The notes below the pieces were generated by a model. The model was given only the letters and a program-made list of their open reading frames with translations. It had not been told where the DNA came from and searched no databases. The translations under genes were made by a program, and so were the position numbers. A DNA stretch of 64,000 nt from Fimbriimonadaceae bacterium (GTDB taxonomy: Bacteria > Armatimonadota > Fimbriimonadia > Fimbriimonadales > Fimbriimonadaceae), in contig JAMLGR010000006.1 in the NCBI GenBank assembly GCA_023957775.1, forward strand, positions 158,451 to 222,450. The letters run 5' to 3'. Within the stretch, counting starts at the first letter, position 1; each line of letters starts with the position of its first letter. Shown piece after piece: positions 52,001 to 60,386 of the stretch.

Positions 52001-54679
52001 GTGAACACTCGCCTCCTCGCCGCTCTCCTTGCCTGCACCGGTGTCGCCGCTGTCCGGGCACAGTCTCTGCCCGCCAACGCCTACGCAGGCCTGGAGTGGC
52101 GCTGCATCGGTCCGTTCCGAGGCGGCCGCACCGTGGGCGCGACCGGTGTGCCAGGGCATCCCAGCACGTTCCTCGTGGGCGTGAACAACGGGGGCGTGTG
52201 GAAGACCGATGATTACGGACTCACATGGAATCCCATCTTCGACGACCAACCCACGGGCTCGATCGGCACTGTGGCGGTGGCGCCCTCCGACGCGAACCGG
52301 ATCTACGTGGGAAGCGGGGAAGGGCTGCAGCGGCCGGACCTTTCGGTGGGCGACGGGGTGTACCGCTCCGACGACGGCGGCGAGACGTGGAAGCACATGG
52401 GCCTGCGCGACGGGCTTCAGATTCCGGCGATCGTGGTGAACCCCAAGGACAAGGACGAGTTGTTCGTCGGAGTGCTGGGTCACCCGTACGGCCCGAACAC
52501 CGAGCGCGGAGTCTTTCGTTCGACGAACGGCGGGCAGTCGTGGTCCAAGGTGCTCTACATCGACGAGAACACCGGCGCCGCCACGTTGGCGATGCACCCC
52601 ACCAACCCGAAAATCGTGTACGCGGACCTCTGGTCGGCGAGGCAGGGACCCTGGGAGAACGGAGCGTGGCAGGGGCCCGGGAGCGGGTTGTATGTGACCG
52701 CCGACAGCGGCGCCCACTGGCGCAAGCTCACGAAGGGGCTGCCGACGTTCGCCGAAGGTCTGGGTCGCATCGGCGTGGCCATCGCGCCCAGCAAGCCCTC
52801 GCGCATGTATGCGATGGTCGATGCGGCTCGCCTCGGCGGCGTCTACCGCTCGGACGATGCGGGCGAGAGTTGGCGGCGGGTGAGCGATCAGCAGCGGTTG
52901 TGGGGGCGCGGCGACGACTTCGCCGAGGTGAAGGTCGATCCCAAGAACCCGGATCGCATCTACGTTGCGAACACCTCGCTCTACCGGAGCGAGGACGCGG
53001 GCGAGACGTGGACGTGCATCAAGGGCTCGCCGGGCGGGGACGACTACCACACGGTTTGGATCGATCCGGATCGTCCCGAGGTGATCCTCACCGCCGCCGA
53101 CCAGGGCGCGGCGATCTCCGTCAACGACGGCCGCACGTGGAGCAGTTGGTACAACCAGCCGACCGCGCAGTTCTACCACGTGGCGACGGACAACGCTTTC
53201 CCCTACCGCGTGTACGGGGGACAGCAGGAGAGCGGCTCGGCCGGCGTGTTGAGCCGCGGCCCGGACGGGCAGATCACGTTCCGGGATTGGCACCCTGTGG
53301 GAGCCGACGAGTACGCCTACGTCGCGCCCGATCCCCTCGATCCCAACCTCATCTACGGAGGGAAGGTCACCCGTTACGACCATCGCACAGGGCGCGCCGA
53401 GAACGTGGGTCCGAACTGGCGTGGGGAGGGGCACCGCGCGTTGCGAACGATGCCGCTGCTCTTCTCGCCGGTGGATCGCAAGACGCTGTACTTCGCCACC
53501 GAAGTCTTGTACAAGACCGACGATGCGGCGAAGACGTGGCAAGTGATCAGCCCCGATCTTTCGCGTCCGCAACCCGCAGTGCCGGCGAGCGTCGGCGTGT
53601 TCGCCACGCAGGATCTTGCGACGATGCGGCGAAGGGGCGTGATCTACGCGGTGGCGCCCTCGAACAAGACCGTGGACACGATCTGGGCGGGAACGGACGA
53701 CGGGCTGATCCACCTCACGCGCGACGGCGGGAAGAGCTGGAAGGACGTCACGCCACCCGAACTCACGCCTTGGAGCAAGGTGTCGCAGCTTGATGCCGGC
53801 CACTTCGACGACGACACGGTGTACGCGGCCATCAATCGGATCCGGGTGGACGATCTGAAGCCCTGGATCTACCGCACGCACGATGGCGGCAAGACCTGGA
53901 AGCGCATCACCTCGGGCTTGCCGGACAACGAGCCGGTGAACACGGTGCGCGAAGATCCCGTCGCGCGGGGGCTGCTGTACTGCGGAACGGAGCGGGCGGT
54001 CTACTTCTCGCTCGACGACGGCGACCACTGGAACCTCCTGCGCCAGAACATGCCCGCGACGTCGATTCGGGACCTGGTGGTGAAGGACGCCGATCTCGTC
54101 GTGGGGACGCACGGTCGTTCGTTCTGGATCCTGGACGACGTTTCGCCTCTGCGACAGATGGCGGTTTCGACCCCCCCGGTGACGAACCAAGACCTCTACC
54201 TCTTTGCCCCGCAGCCGTCCTACCGGCTGGTGTGGAACCAGAACACCGACACGCCGCTGCCTCCGGAGGAGCCGGCGGGCAAGAACCCGCCCGACGGGGC
54301 CATTCTCTACTACTGGCTGCGCGGCCCGGTCGCGAGCCCCGTAACGATCGAGATCGTGGATGGCGACGGCAAGGTCGTCCGCAGGTACTCGAGCGACGAC
54401 AAGCCTGTGCCGATCGACCCCGACGCGATCACGGTGATGACGCTCTGGGCGCGCCCGCCCGAGCGGGTGAGCGCGGAGCCGGGCTTGCACCGCCTGGTGT
54501 GGGACCAGTACTCCCAACCGCCCGGCGGCGGTCCCCGCCTCCCGATGACCGCAGTGAAAGGCGACACCCCCGTGGGCCCGCGCGGCGAGTGGATGCCCGC
54601 CGGAACCTACACGGTGCGGCTGAAGGCCGGAGGTGCCACCCGGGAGCAGAAACTGGAGCTCAAACCCGACCCAAGATAA
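52001..54679 (+). CDS. Exported Asp-box (BNR/sortilin-like) repeat protein
   Basis: An 892-residue secreted protein. The GTG start at 52001 gives a signal peptide (VNTRLLAALLACTGVAAVRAQS); the longer frame upstream is discarded because it covers the permease 3' end and hairpin repeat. The body is beta-propeller with many Asp-box motifs (S/TxDxGxTW): KTDDYGLTWNPIF, RSDDGGETWKHMG, RSTNGGQSWSKVLY, RSDDAGESWRRV, RSEDAGETWTCI, HDGGKTWKRI. The C-terminal region (about 770-890) is a different beta domain (GAILYYWLRGPVASPVTIEIVDGDGKVVRRYSS). Similar proteins are called glycosyl hydrolase or VPS10/sortilin-like, but sialidase catalytic residues were not found. A relative is at 62470-64000. Confidence 0.85.
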   Translation: MNTRLLAALLACTGVAAVRAQSLPANAYAGLEWRCIGPFRGGRTVGATGVPGHPSTFLVGVNNGGVWKTDDYGLTWNPIFDDQPTGSIGTVAVAPSDANRIYVGSGEGLQRPDLSVGDGVYRSDDGGETWKHMGLRDGLQIPAIVVNPKDKDELFVGVLGHPYGPNTERGVFRSTNGGQSWSKVLYIDENTGAATLAMHPTNPKIVYADLWSARQGPWENGAWQGPGSGLYVTADSGAHWRKLTKGLPTFAEGLGRIGVAIAPSKPSRMYAMVDAARLGGVYRSDDAGESWRRVSDQQRLWGRGDDFAEVKVDPKNPDRIYVANTSLYRSEDAGETWTCIKGSPGGDDYHTVWIDPDRPEVILTAADQGAAISVNDGRTWSSWYNQPTAQFYHVATDNAFPYRVYGGQQESGSAGVLSRGPDGQITFRDWHPVGADEYAYVAPDPLDPNLIYGGKVTRYDHRTGRAENVGPNWRGEGHRALRTMPLLFSPVDRKTLYFATEVLYKTDDAAKTWQVISPDLSRPQPAVPASVGVFATQDLATMRRRGVIYAVAPSNKTVDTIWAGTDDGLIHLTRDGGKSWKDVTPPELTPWSKVSQLDAGHFDDDTVYAAINRIRVDDLKPWIYRTHDGGKTWKRITSGLPDNEPVNTVREDPVARGLLYCGTERAVYFSLDDGDHWNLLRQNMPATSIRDLVVKDADLVVGTHGRSFWILDDVSPLRQMAVSTPPVTNQDLYLFAPQPSYRLVWNQNTDTPLPPEEPAGKNPPDGAILYYWLRGPVASPVTIEIVDGDGKVVRRYSSDDKPVPIDPDAITVMTLWARPPERVSAEPGLHRLVWDQYSQPPGGGPRLPMTAVKGDTPVGPRGEWMPAGTYTVRLKAGGATREQKLELKPDPR

Positions 54680-54680
54680 T

Positions 54681-54846
54681 CTGGGAGTGCCCGAGCTCGC
54701 GCGAGTCTGGGAGTGCGCGAGCAAGCTCGAATCTGGGAGTGCGCGCGCTTGCGCGCCGCCCTGAACCCGAGCGACTTGTCGCGAGTCTCGAGCCGCCGAG
54801 CAAGCTCGGCTGAGAAAAGGCGACGAGCAAGCTCGCGCACTCCCAG
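54681..54846 (+). repeat. Palindromic intergenic repeat (copy B, with extra left ends)
   Basis: A 166-bp element filling the gap between the convergent Asp-box and pruA genes. CTGGGAGTGC occurs three times at the left (54681, 54707, 54733) and one complementary end, GCACTCCCAG, closes the right. The core with CCGAGCAAGCTCGG and GACGAGCAAGCTCG is shared with the copies at 21066 and 57610. The two extra left ends look like truncated duplications. Confidence 0.85.
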
Positions 54847-54847
54847 G

Positions 54848-56476
54848 CTATTCCGACAGGAACGGGTAGCGGTAGTCCACCGGCGGTTCGAAGGTCTCCT
54901 TGATCGTCCGGGCGCTCAGCCACCGGTAGAGGTTGAGCTGGGAGCCGGCCTTGTCGTTCGTGCCGCTGGCCCTTGCGCCTCCGAACGGCTGCTGGCCGAC
55001 CACGGCCCCCGTCGGCTTGTCGTTGATGTAGAAGTTCCCGGCGGCGTGGCGAAGCATCCGCGTCGCCGTCTCGATCGCGCCCCGGTCGGTGGCGATCACC
55101 GCGCCGGTGAGCGCGTAGGGCGACGTGCCGTCGACGAGAGCGAGCGCCTCTTCCCACTTGTCCGCGTCGTACGTGTAGATCGTCAGCACCGGGCCGAAGA
55201 TCTCCTCGCACATCGTCTTGACCTTGGGCTGTTTGGCCTCGATGACCGTGGGTTCGATGAAGTAGCCCTTCGACTTGTCATAGCCGCCTCCAATCAGGAT
55301 CTCGCTGTCGGGGTCGTTCTTCGCGCTTTCGATGTACTTCGCAATCGAATCGAATGCCTTTTCGTCAATGACTGCATTGACAAAGTTGGAGAAATCCTCG
55401 ACCGTGCCCATCTTGAAGGACCGAATCCCGGCCAGCAGCTTCTCTTTGATCTCGCCCGCAAGGTTGCTCGGCAGGTACGCCCGCGAAGCCGCCGAGCACT
55501 TCTGCCCCTGGAACTCGAACGCACCGCGCAGCAGGGCTGTCACCACCACGTCGGGATCCGCGCTCTTGTGGGCGATCACGAAGTCCTTGCCGCCCGTTTC
55601 ACCCACAATTCGCGGGTAGGAGTTGTACTTTTCGATGTTCGCGCCGATCGTCCGCCACATCGTTTGGAAGACTCCCGTGGAGCCGGTGAAGTGGACGCCT
55701 GCGAAGGCGGGGTGGTTGAGGCACACGTCGCCGATCGTCGGACCGTCCACGAACACGAGATTGATGACACCGTCGGGGAGACCGGCCTCCTGCATCACCC
55801 GCATGAACATTTGGGCGCTGTAGATCGCCGAGTTCGCAGGTTTCCACACCACGACGTTGCCGCACATGGCGGCCGAGGTGGGCAGGTTCCCCGCGATCGC
55901 GGTGAAGTTGAAGGGGGTGACGGCGAGAACGAACCCCTCGAGGGCCCGATACTCCATGCGGTTGTGCACTCCGGGCGAGCTTGCGGGCTGCTGGCGGTAG
56001 ATCTCGTCCAGGAAATGGACGTTGAACCGCAGGAAGTCGATGATCTCGCACGCCGAGTCGATTTCGGCTTGGAACGCGTTCTTGCTTTGGCCGAGCATCG
56101 TGGTGGCGTTCATGTACGGGCGGTACTTGCCCGCGATGAGGTCCGCGGCCTTGAGGAAGATCGCCGCGCGACTCTCCCAGTCCATCTCGGCCCATGCGGG
56201 AGCGGCGGCCAGGGCCGCGTCGATCGCCTGTTGCGCGTGCGACCGGTCGCCGGCGTGGTAGTGGCCGAGGGTGTGCGCGATCTCGTGCGGCGGGTGGAGG
56301 GCCTTGGTGTTGCCGCTCCGGACGGCTTGGCCGCCGATGGTCATCGGGATGTCCGCCTGCTGGCCCTTCAGCTCGGCGAGGACCTCCTTGAGCCGCGCCC
56401 GTTCGGGGGTTCCTGGCCCGTAGGAGAGCACGGGTTCGTTTCGCGGTGCGGGGTAAGCAAACGTTCCGATCTTCAT
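54848..56476 (-). CDS. pruA: L-glutamate gamma-semialdehyde (pyrroline-5-carboxylate) dehydrogenase
   Basis: A 542-residue NAD-dependent aldehyde dehydrogenase for the last step of proline breakdown to glutamate. It matches the stand-alone ALDH4A1-like form in length and motifs: EIIDFLRFNVHFLDEIY, VLAVTPFNFTAIAGNLPTSAAMCGNVVVWKPANSAIYSA, GVHFTGSTGVFQTMWRTIG, the general-base Glu in VGETGGKDF (near 290), the catalytic Cys in FEFQGQKCSAASRAYLP (near 325) and IEPTVIEAKQPKVKTMCEEIFGPVLTIYTY. No proline dehydrogenase gene is nearby. ATG 56476 is used; the longer upstream frame has no ribosome site. It is divergent from the hydroxylase gene. Confidence 0.95.
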   Translation of the reverse strand: MKIGTFAYPAPRNEPVLSYGPGTPERARLKEVLAELKGQQADIPMTIGGQAVRSGNTKALHPPHEIAHTLGHYHAGDRSHAQQAIDAALAAAPAWAEMDWESRAAIFLKAADLIAGKYRPYMNATTMLGQSKNAFQAEIDSACEIIDFLRFNVHFLDEIYRQQPASSPGVHNRMEYRALEGFVLAVTPFNFTAIAGNLPTSAAMCGNVVVWKPANSAIYSAQMFMRVMQEAGLPDGVINLVFVDGPTIGDVCLNHPAFAGVHFTGSTGVFQTMWRTIGANIEKYNSYPRIVGETGGKDFVIAHKSADPDVVVTALLRGAFEFQGQKCSAASRAYLPSNLAGEIKEKLLAGIRSFKMGTVEDFSNFVNAVIDEKAFDSIAKYIESAKNDPDSEILIGGGYDKSKGYFIEPTVIEAKQPKVKTMCEEIFGPVLTIYTYDADKWEEALALVDGTSPYALTGAVIATDRGAIETATRMLRHAAGNFYINDKPTGAVVGQQPFGGARASGTNDKAGSQLNLYRWLSARTIKETFEPPVDYRYPFLSE

Positions 56477-56615
56477 CGGGGAGAGTTTACCGGGACCCTC
56501 TTGGGGTCGGGCTGGGGCCTCCGGCGTCTCCTCGTGCCGGGCCGCGGGGTAATCTGTTGGCAGGTTCGGTGAATTTCCGACGCCTGAAGCGTCTCTTGGA
56601 TTGGGTCCGTCGAAG

Positions 56616-57608
56616 ATGACCAACCCGAGACGACCCAAGAAATTTATGGCCACACCGATCGATTCCACCCGGCACGAGACTGCCGAACCCGTTGTTCCGA
56701 GCCAAGAAGCCGTGATCGAGGACCCGATGGGCCACGAGGGCGAGCACGCGAAAATGCCCTACGGCGTGTTCTTCCTCGCGACAGGCGCCCAGTTGGCTTT
56801 GGCGTTTGTGGTGTTCTACTTCGTCGCCCCCGACATGCTCCGTTCCGAACTTGCGAACCCTTGGATGATCGTGCTCTGCACGTTTCTGCTCGGGATTCCG
56901 CTGAGCCTGTTCGAATATCTGTACCACCGCTATCTGCTCCACTCGGCGGTGCTGCCGTTCATCGGATCGATGATGCGCGCGCACGTGACGCACCACGGCC
57001 TCACGAACGTGAAGGCGTCCGTCAAGGCCAAGGAGCCGGAGGCGCTGGCAGCCGTTCGCAGCGAGTACGCGATCGAAGAGAAGCACCAGGAGGAGTCGAT
57101 GATGTTCCCCCTGTATTCGATCTCGATCTTCTACGGCGTGTTCCTGATCCTGCTTGGCCTGCCGTTCAAGCTGCTGTTCCCGAGCGCGCCGATCCTGGTT
57201 TCCACCATCGCGTGCGCGACGATCTGCTACTCGGCGTACGAGATCTGGCATGCGATCCTGCACCTTCCGTTCCACAAGGTGTGGATGCCCCTGATGCAGC
57301 GGCCCGCCACGGCCAAACTCACGCGGTACATCTACGGGTTCCACCTCATGCACCACTGGCGGCCGACCGCGAACCTCGCCGTGGTGGGGTTCTGGGGCGT
57401 GGCGCTTTGGGATCACCTGTTCCGCACGCACAAGCGGCCGGACCGGATGCCCCTGGACAAGCATTTTGTGAACTACTACGACGGAAGCCTTCCCAAGCCG
57501 CGCTGGCCGATCACGGTGCTGGACAAGTGGCAGGGCGGCATGATGCGCTGGTCCCGCAAGACGGAGGCCTTCTTCGCTAGGATCTTCCTTCGCCGCCACC
57601 GCGCATAA
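56616..57608 (+). CDS. Fatty acid hydroxylase-superfamily membrane protein
   Basis: A protein of about 330 residues with four predicted membrane segments (for example MPYGVFFLATGAQLALAFVVFYFVAP and PLYSISIFYGVFLILLGLPFKLLF). Its histidine boxes, HRYLLH, HVTHHG, HAILHLPFH and HLMHHW, are the di-iron ligands of the sterol desaturase/fatty acid hydroxylase superfamily. It would hydroxylate or desaturate a lipid, but which lipid is unknown. ATG 56616 is used, although ATG 56646 (MATPIDSTRHETAEP) is also possible; ribosome sites are weak at both. It ends right at the start of the tandem palindrome array. No reductase partner is adjacent. Confidence 0.8.
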   Translation: MTNPRRPKKFMATPIDSTRHETAEPVVPSQEAVIEDPMGHEGEHAKMPYGVFFLATGAQLALAFVVFYFVAPDMLRSELANPWMIVLCTFLLGIPLSLFEYLYHRYLLHSAVLPFIGSMMRAHVTHHGLTNVKASVKAKEPEALAAVRSEYAIEEKHQEESMMFPLYSISIFYGVFLILLGLPFKLLFPSAPILVSTIACATICYSAYEIWHAILHLPFHKVWMPLMQRPATAKLTRYIYGFHLMHHWRPTANLAVVGFWGVALWDHLFRTHKRPDRMPLDKHFVNYYDGSLPKPRWPITVLDKWQGGMMRWSRKTEAFFARIFLRRHRA

Positions 57609-57609
57609 C

Positions 57610-58012
57610 GTGGGAGTGCGCGCGCTCGCGCGCCGCCCTGAACCCGAGCGGCTTGCCGCGAGTTCCGAAGCGCCGGGCGAGCCCGGCGGAGCCAAGGCGA
57701 CGAGCAAGCTCGCGCACTCCCAGACTGGCCGCCACCGTAACGTGGGAGTGCGCGCGCTTGCGCGCCGCCCTGAACCCGAGCGGCTTGCCGCGAGTTCCGA
57801 GGCGCCGGGCGAGCCCGGCGGATGCAAGGCGACGAGCAAGCTCGCGCACTCCCAGGCCGGCCGCCACCGTAACGTGGGAGTGCGCGCGCTTGCGCGCCGC
57901 CCTGAACCCGAGCGGCTTGCCGCGAGTTCCGAAGCGCCGGGCGAGCCCGGCGGATGCAAGGCGACGAGCAAGCTCGCGCACTCCCAGGCCGGCCGCCACC
58001 GTGCACTCCCAG
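57610..58012 (+). repeat. Tandem array of palindromic repeats, 132-bp period (3 copies plus fragment)
   Basis: Three near-identical 114-bp elements at 57610-57723, 57742-57855 and 57874-57987, each followed by an 18-bp spacer (GGCCGCCACCGTAAC core), then a truncated end at 58003-58012. Each has complementary ends (GTGGGAGTGCGCG / CGCGCACTCCCA) and inner hairpins such as CGCCGGG-CGAG-CCCGGCG. The array fills the gap between the convergent hydroxylase and FdhF/YdeP genes. Frames through it are open but only because the period is a multiple of three. Confidence 0.92.
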
Positions 58013-58013
58013 G

Positions 58014-60182
58014 CTACGTGACCTCTACGACCACGGACTTGTAGGCGGGGGTCCTCGACACGGGGTCGGCGCGTCTGGGGACCAGGACGTTGGCCTCGGG
58101 GAAGTACATGGCGGCGCACCCGCGGGCGATGGGGAAGGGTCTCGCGACGGCGCGCAGGGTTCCCGCTTCGCTGCGCACCTCCACCGTCTGGTCGGGCTTG
58201 AGTCCCAGCCGCGCCAGGTCCTCGGGGTGGATGAGGATCACGTCCCGACGGTCCTGGCCGCGGTAGAGGTCCGTCTCCTCGTACACCACGGTGTTGAACT
58301 GGCCCTCCGTGCGGACGGTCATCAGCCTGAGTTGGCGTTCGCCCAGCGGCGTCGCCTCGGGAACAGGGAAGTCCGTGAACCGGGCCCGGCCCGACCCGGT
58401 CCGGAACGTGGGCTCGTGCAGAACGCGGCCGGGAATGTGGAACTCGCGTTTGGTCGTCCCGATGTCGGCGACCGGCTCGAACTCGGGCACGAGGCGGGCG
58501 ATGAGGCGCCGGATCGCGTTGTGGTCGGCGAGTTCAGCCCAATCGAGCACCGCGGCCGCACCTGCGAACGCCCGCCGCCCCATCTCCGCCAGCACCTGCA
58601 CCTCGCCTCGAGGACCTTCCAGCCGCGCGGGGCCCCCATCCGAGAGCCGCACGTAGTTGAACATCGACTCCTGCGTGGTGCTCTGCTCCTCCTCGTCGCG
58701 CGCCCGCACCGGGAGGATCACCGTGGTCTGACCACGGCCCCTCACGTGGCCCGTGTTGAGGGTCGTGCTGAGGTGGACCAGGGTGTCCACCCGTCCAAGC
58801 GCCTCGGAGGCGAACGACGCGTCGGGGTTCGCGCCAAACAGGTTGCCCCCGAGGCAGACGCCGACCTGCATCTCCCTCCGGCTCGCCGCCTCCATCGTCG
58901 CCAAGGTGTCGTAACCCTCGAAAGAGGGCACCGTCAACCCCAGTTCGCCGAGCCGCTCGGCGGCCTGGGCGCGGATCTGGGGCGTGACGCCGATCGAGCC
59001 CAGACCCTGCACGTTCGAGTGGCCGCGGATCGGCATCAATCCGGCTCCGGGCTTGCCGACCATCCCGCGCATCAGCGCAAGGTTGGCGATCCAGCGCACG
59101 TTCTCCACGCCGTGAAGGTGGTGGGTGATGCCCATGCTCCACGAGAACACCGTGCTCTTCGATGCCCCGTAGAGGTCCGCCACAGCGTCGATCTCGGTGC
59201 GGGAGACGCCGGAGTCCCGCTCCACGGCCTCCCAGGACGTGTCCTCCACCCGTTGTCGGAACGCCTCCCAGCCCTCGGTGTGGTTATCCACGAACGCCCG
59301 ATCGACGGCGCCGCTTTCCAGCAGCCGTTTGGCGATTCCCAACAGCAGGGCGATGTCCCCCCCGATCGTGGGTTGCACGTAGAGCGACGCGATCTCCGAA
59401 CCGAACAGAAGGCTTGTCGCGCTCGACGGGACGTTGAACCGCTCGAGCCCCACCTCGCGCAGCGGATTGACCACCACCACGTGGCCGCCGCGGCGGCGAA
59501 GGCGCATCAGCTCGCTCATGAGCCGGGGATGGTTCGACGCGGGATTGCCGCCGATCAGGAAGAGCAGATCGCAACGCTCGAGGTCTTCGAGCGCGACGGT
59601 GGAGGTGCCGGTGCCGATGGACGCCTTCAGCCCCGCGCCGCTCGCCTGGTGGCAGTAGTACGAGCAGTTGGAGACGTGATTCGTACCGAGCGCGCGCGCG
59701 AGAAGTTGGAGCAGAAACCCCGCCTCGTTGGACGAGCGGCCGCTGGAGTAGACGAACGTTCGCTCGGGGGGCGACGCCCGAAGCGCGTCGGCGCAGACGT
59801 CGAGCGCGTCGTCCCAAGAGACAGGGCGGAAGTGGGTGTCCCCCGGCCCGGCCACAATGGGGAAGGCCAGCCGTCCCGCAAGTTCGAGTTCGCGCGGCGA
59901 GAACGTGGCGAGCTGGTCGAGGCGGTACGTCTCGAAGAACCGCGGTTCGATGCGGCCCTGCATATCGGAGGCCATGGCCTGCAGCGACTTCTTGCACACC
60001 TCGGGGAAGCGCCCTGCCTCGTTCCGCATGCCGCCCGCCTGCCCGCCCATGCCGAACGCGCACGTCTTGCACGCGTTCTTGGTGCGCATCGCGCGCCAGA
60101 ACCGGATGGGCCCGTTCTCACGCGCCTTCGACAAGGTGTAGGCAATCGCCCGCCACCCGCCCCCGTGTCGTGGTTGGCGCAT
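58014..60182 (-). CDS. FdhF/YdeP-family molybdopterin oxidoreductase
   Basis: A 722-residue molybdoenzyme of the formate-dehydrogenase-like YdeP family. The N-terminal NACKTCAFGMGGQAGGMRNEAGRFPEVCKKSLQ has only part of the usual Fe-S cluster ligands. Bis-MGD-binding regions follow: FVYSSGRSSNEAGFLLQLLARALGTNHVSNCSYYCHQASG, LIGGNPASNHPRLM, GGDIALLLGIAKRLL, GHSNVQGLGSIGVTP and GNLFGANPD. The C-terminal MopB domain is RLMTVRTEGQFNTVVYEETDLYRGQDRRDVILIHPEDLARLGLK. Family roles include acid and thiocyanate-related phenotypes; the reaction is not settled. No FdhD-like partner is adjacent, and ModABC in this window would supply its metal. ATG 60182 is used. Confidence 0.88.
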   Translation of the reverse strand: MRQPRHGGGWRAIAYTLSKARENGPIRFWRAMRTKNACKTCAFGMGGQAGGMRNEAGRFPEVCKKSLQAMASDMQGRIEPRFFETYRLDQLATFSPRELELAGRLAFPIVAGPGDTHFRPVSWDDALDVCADALRASPPERTFVYSSGRSSNEAGFLLQLLARALGTNHVSNCSYYCHQASGAGLKASIGTGTSTVALEDLERCDLLFLIGGNPASNHPRLMSELMRLRRRGGHVVVVNPLREVGLERFNVPSSATSLLFGSEIASLYVQPTIGGDIALLLGIAKRLLESGAVDRAFVDNHTEGWEAFRQRVEDTSWEAVERDSGVSRTEIDAVADLYGASKSTVFSWSMGITHHLHGVENVRWIANLALMRGMVGKPGAGLMPIRGHSNVQGLGSIGVTPQIRAQAAERLGELGLTVPSFEGYDTLATMEAASRREMQVGVCLGGNLFGANPDASFASEALGRVDTLVHLSTTLNTGHVRGRGQTTVILPVRARDEEEQSTTQESMFNYVRLSDGGPARLEGPRGEVQVLAEMGRRAFAGAAAVLDWAELADHNAIRRLIARLVPEFEPVADIGTTKREFHIPGRVLHEPTFRTGSGRARFTDFPVPEATPLGERQLRLMTVRTEGQFNTVVYEETDLYRGQDRRDVILIHPEDLARLGLKPDQTVEVRSEAGTLRAVARPFPIARGCAAMYFPEANVLVPRRADPVSRTPAYKSVVVEVT

Positions 60183-60190
60183 GTTGCTAG

Positions 60191-60308
60191 TTTCACGCAA
60201 AGGACGCAAAGGGCGCTAGGGGTGTTTCACGCTGAGGCGCTGAAGGTTTCACGCAAAGAACGCGAAGATCGCTAAGGGAATCTCACACGGAGGCGCTGAG
60301 GCGGGGGG
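60191..60308 (+). repeat. TTTCACGCAAAG-type dispersed repeat, two units
   Basis: Two units (about 60191-60246 and 60247-60308) of the pattern TTTCACGCAAAG...GCGAAGATCGCTA...TCTCAC...GGAGGCGCTGAGG, located upstream of the FdhF/YdeP start and downstream of the subtilisin gene. The same family appears at 39760 and, in inverted arrangement, at 62181-62470. Confidence 0.8.
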
Positions 60309-60319
60309 GGGGCTCGCGC

Positions 60320-60355
60320 AAAAAGATGGGCGGATCCGTTGTCCGGCTCCGCCCA
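60320..60355 (-). terminator. Rho-independent terminator of the subtilisin gene
   Basis: On the minus strand TGGGCGGA pairs with TCCGCCCA (60327-60334 and 60348-60355), with a 13-nt loop, and is followed by TCTTTTTG (60318-60326). It lies about 31 nt past the peptidase stop codon. Confidence 0.75.
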
Positions 60356-60386
60356 AACCCCGCGACTTCGCGCGGGCCGTTTGCCC

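Noticed and set aside
51716..54724. A minus-strand frame of about 1000 residues opposite the Asp-box gene
   Set aside because: It mirrors the codon structure of the real gene and shows no independent domain, signal or start.
57610..57987. CRISPR array
   Set aside because: Only three 114-bp units with identical 18-bp spacers; real CRISPR repeats are shorter and spacers are unique. No cas genes are present.
57610..58044. Open frames through the 132-bp tandem array as a repetitive peptide gene
   Set aside because: They arise because the period is divisible by three. All frames on both strands stay open with equally poor products, there is no ribosome site, and the same DNA lies intergenically elsewhere.
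57954..60275. A 773-residue plus-strand frame opposite the FdhF/YdeP gene
   Set aside because: It begins inside the repeat array and is antisense to a conserved molybdoenzyme; no protein features were recognised.
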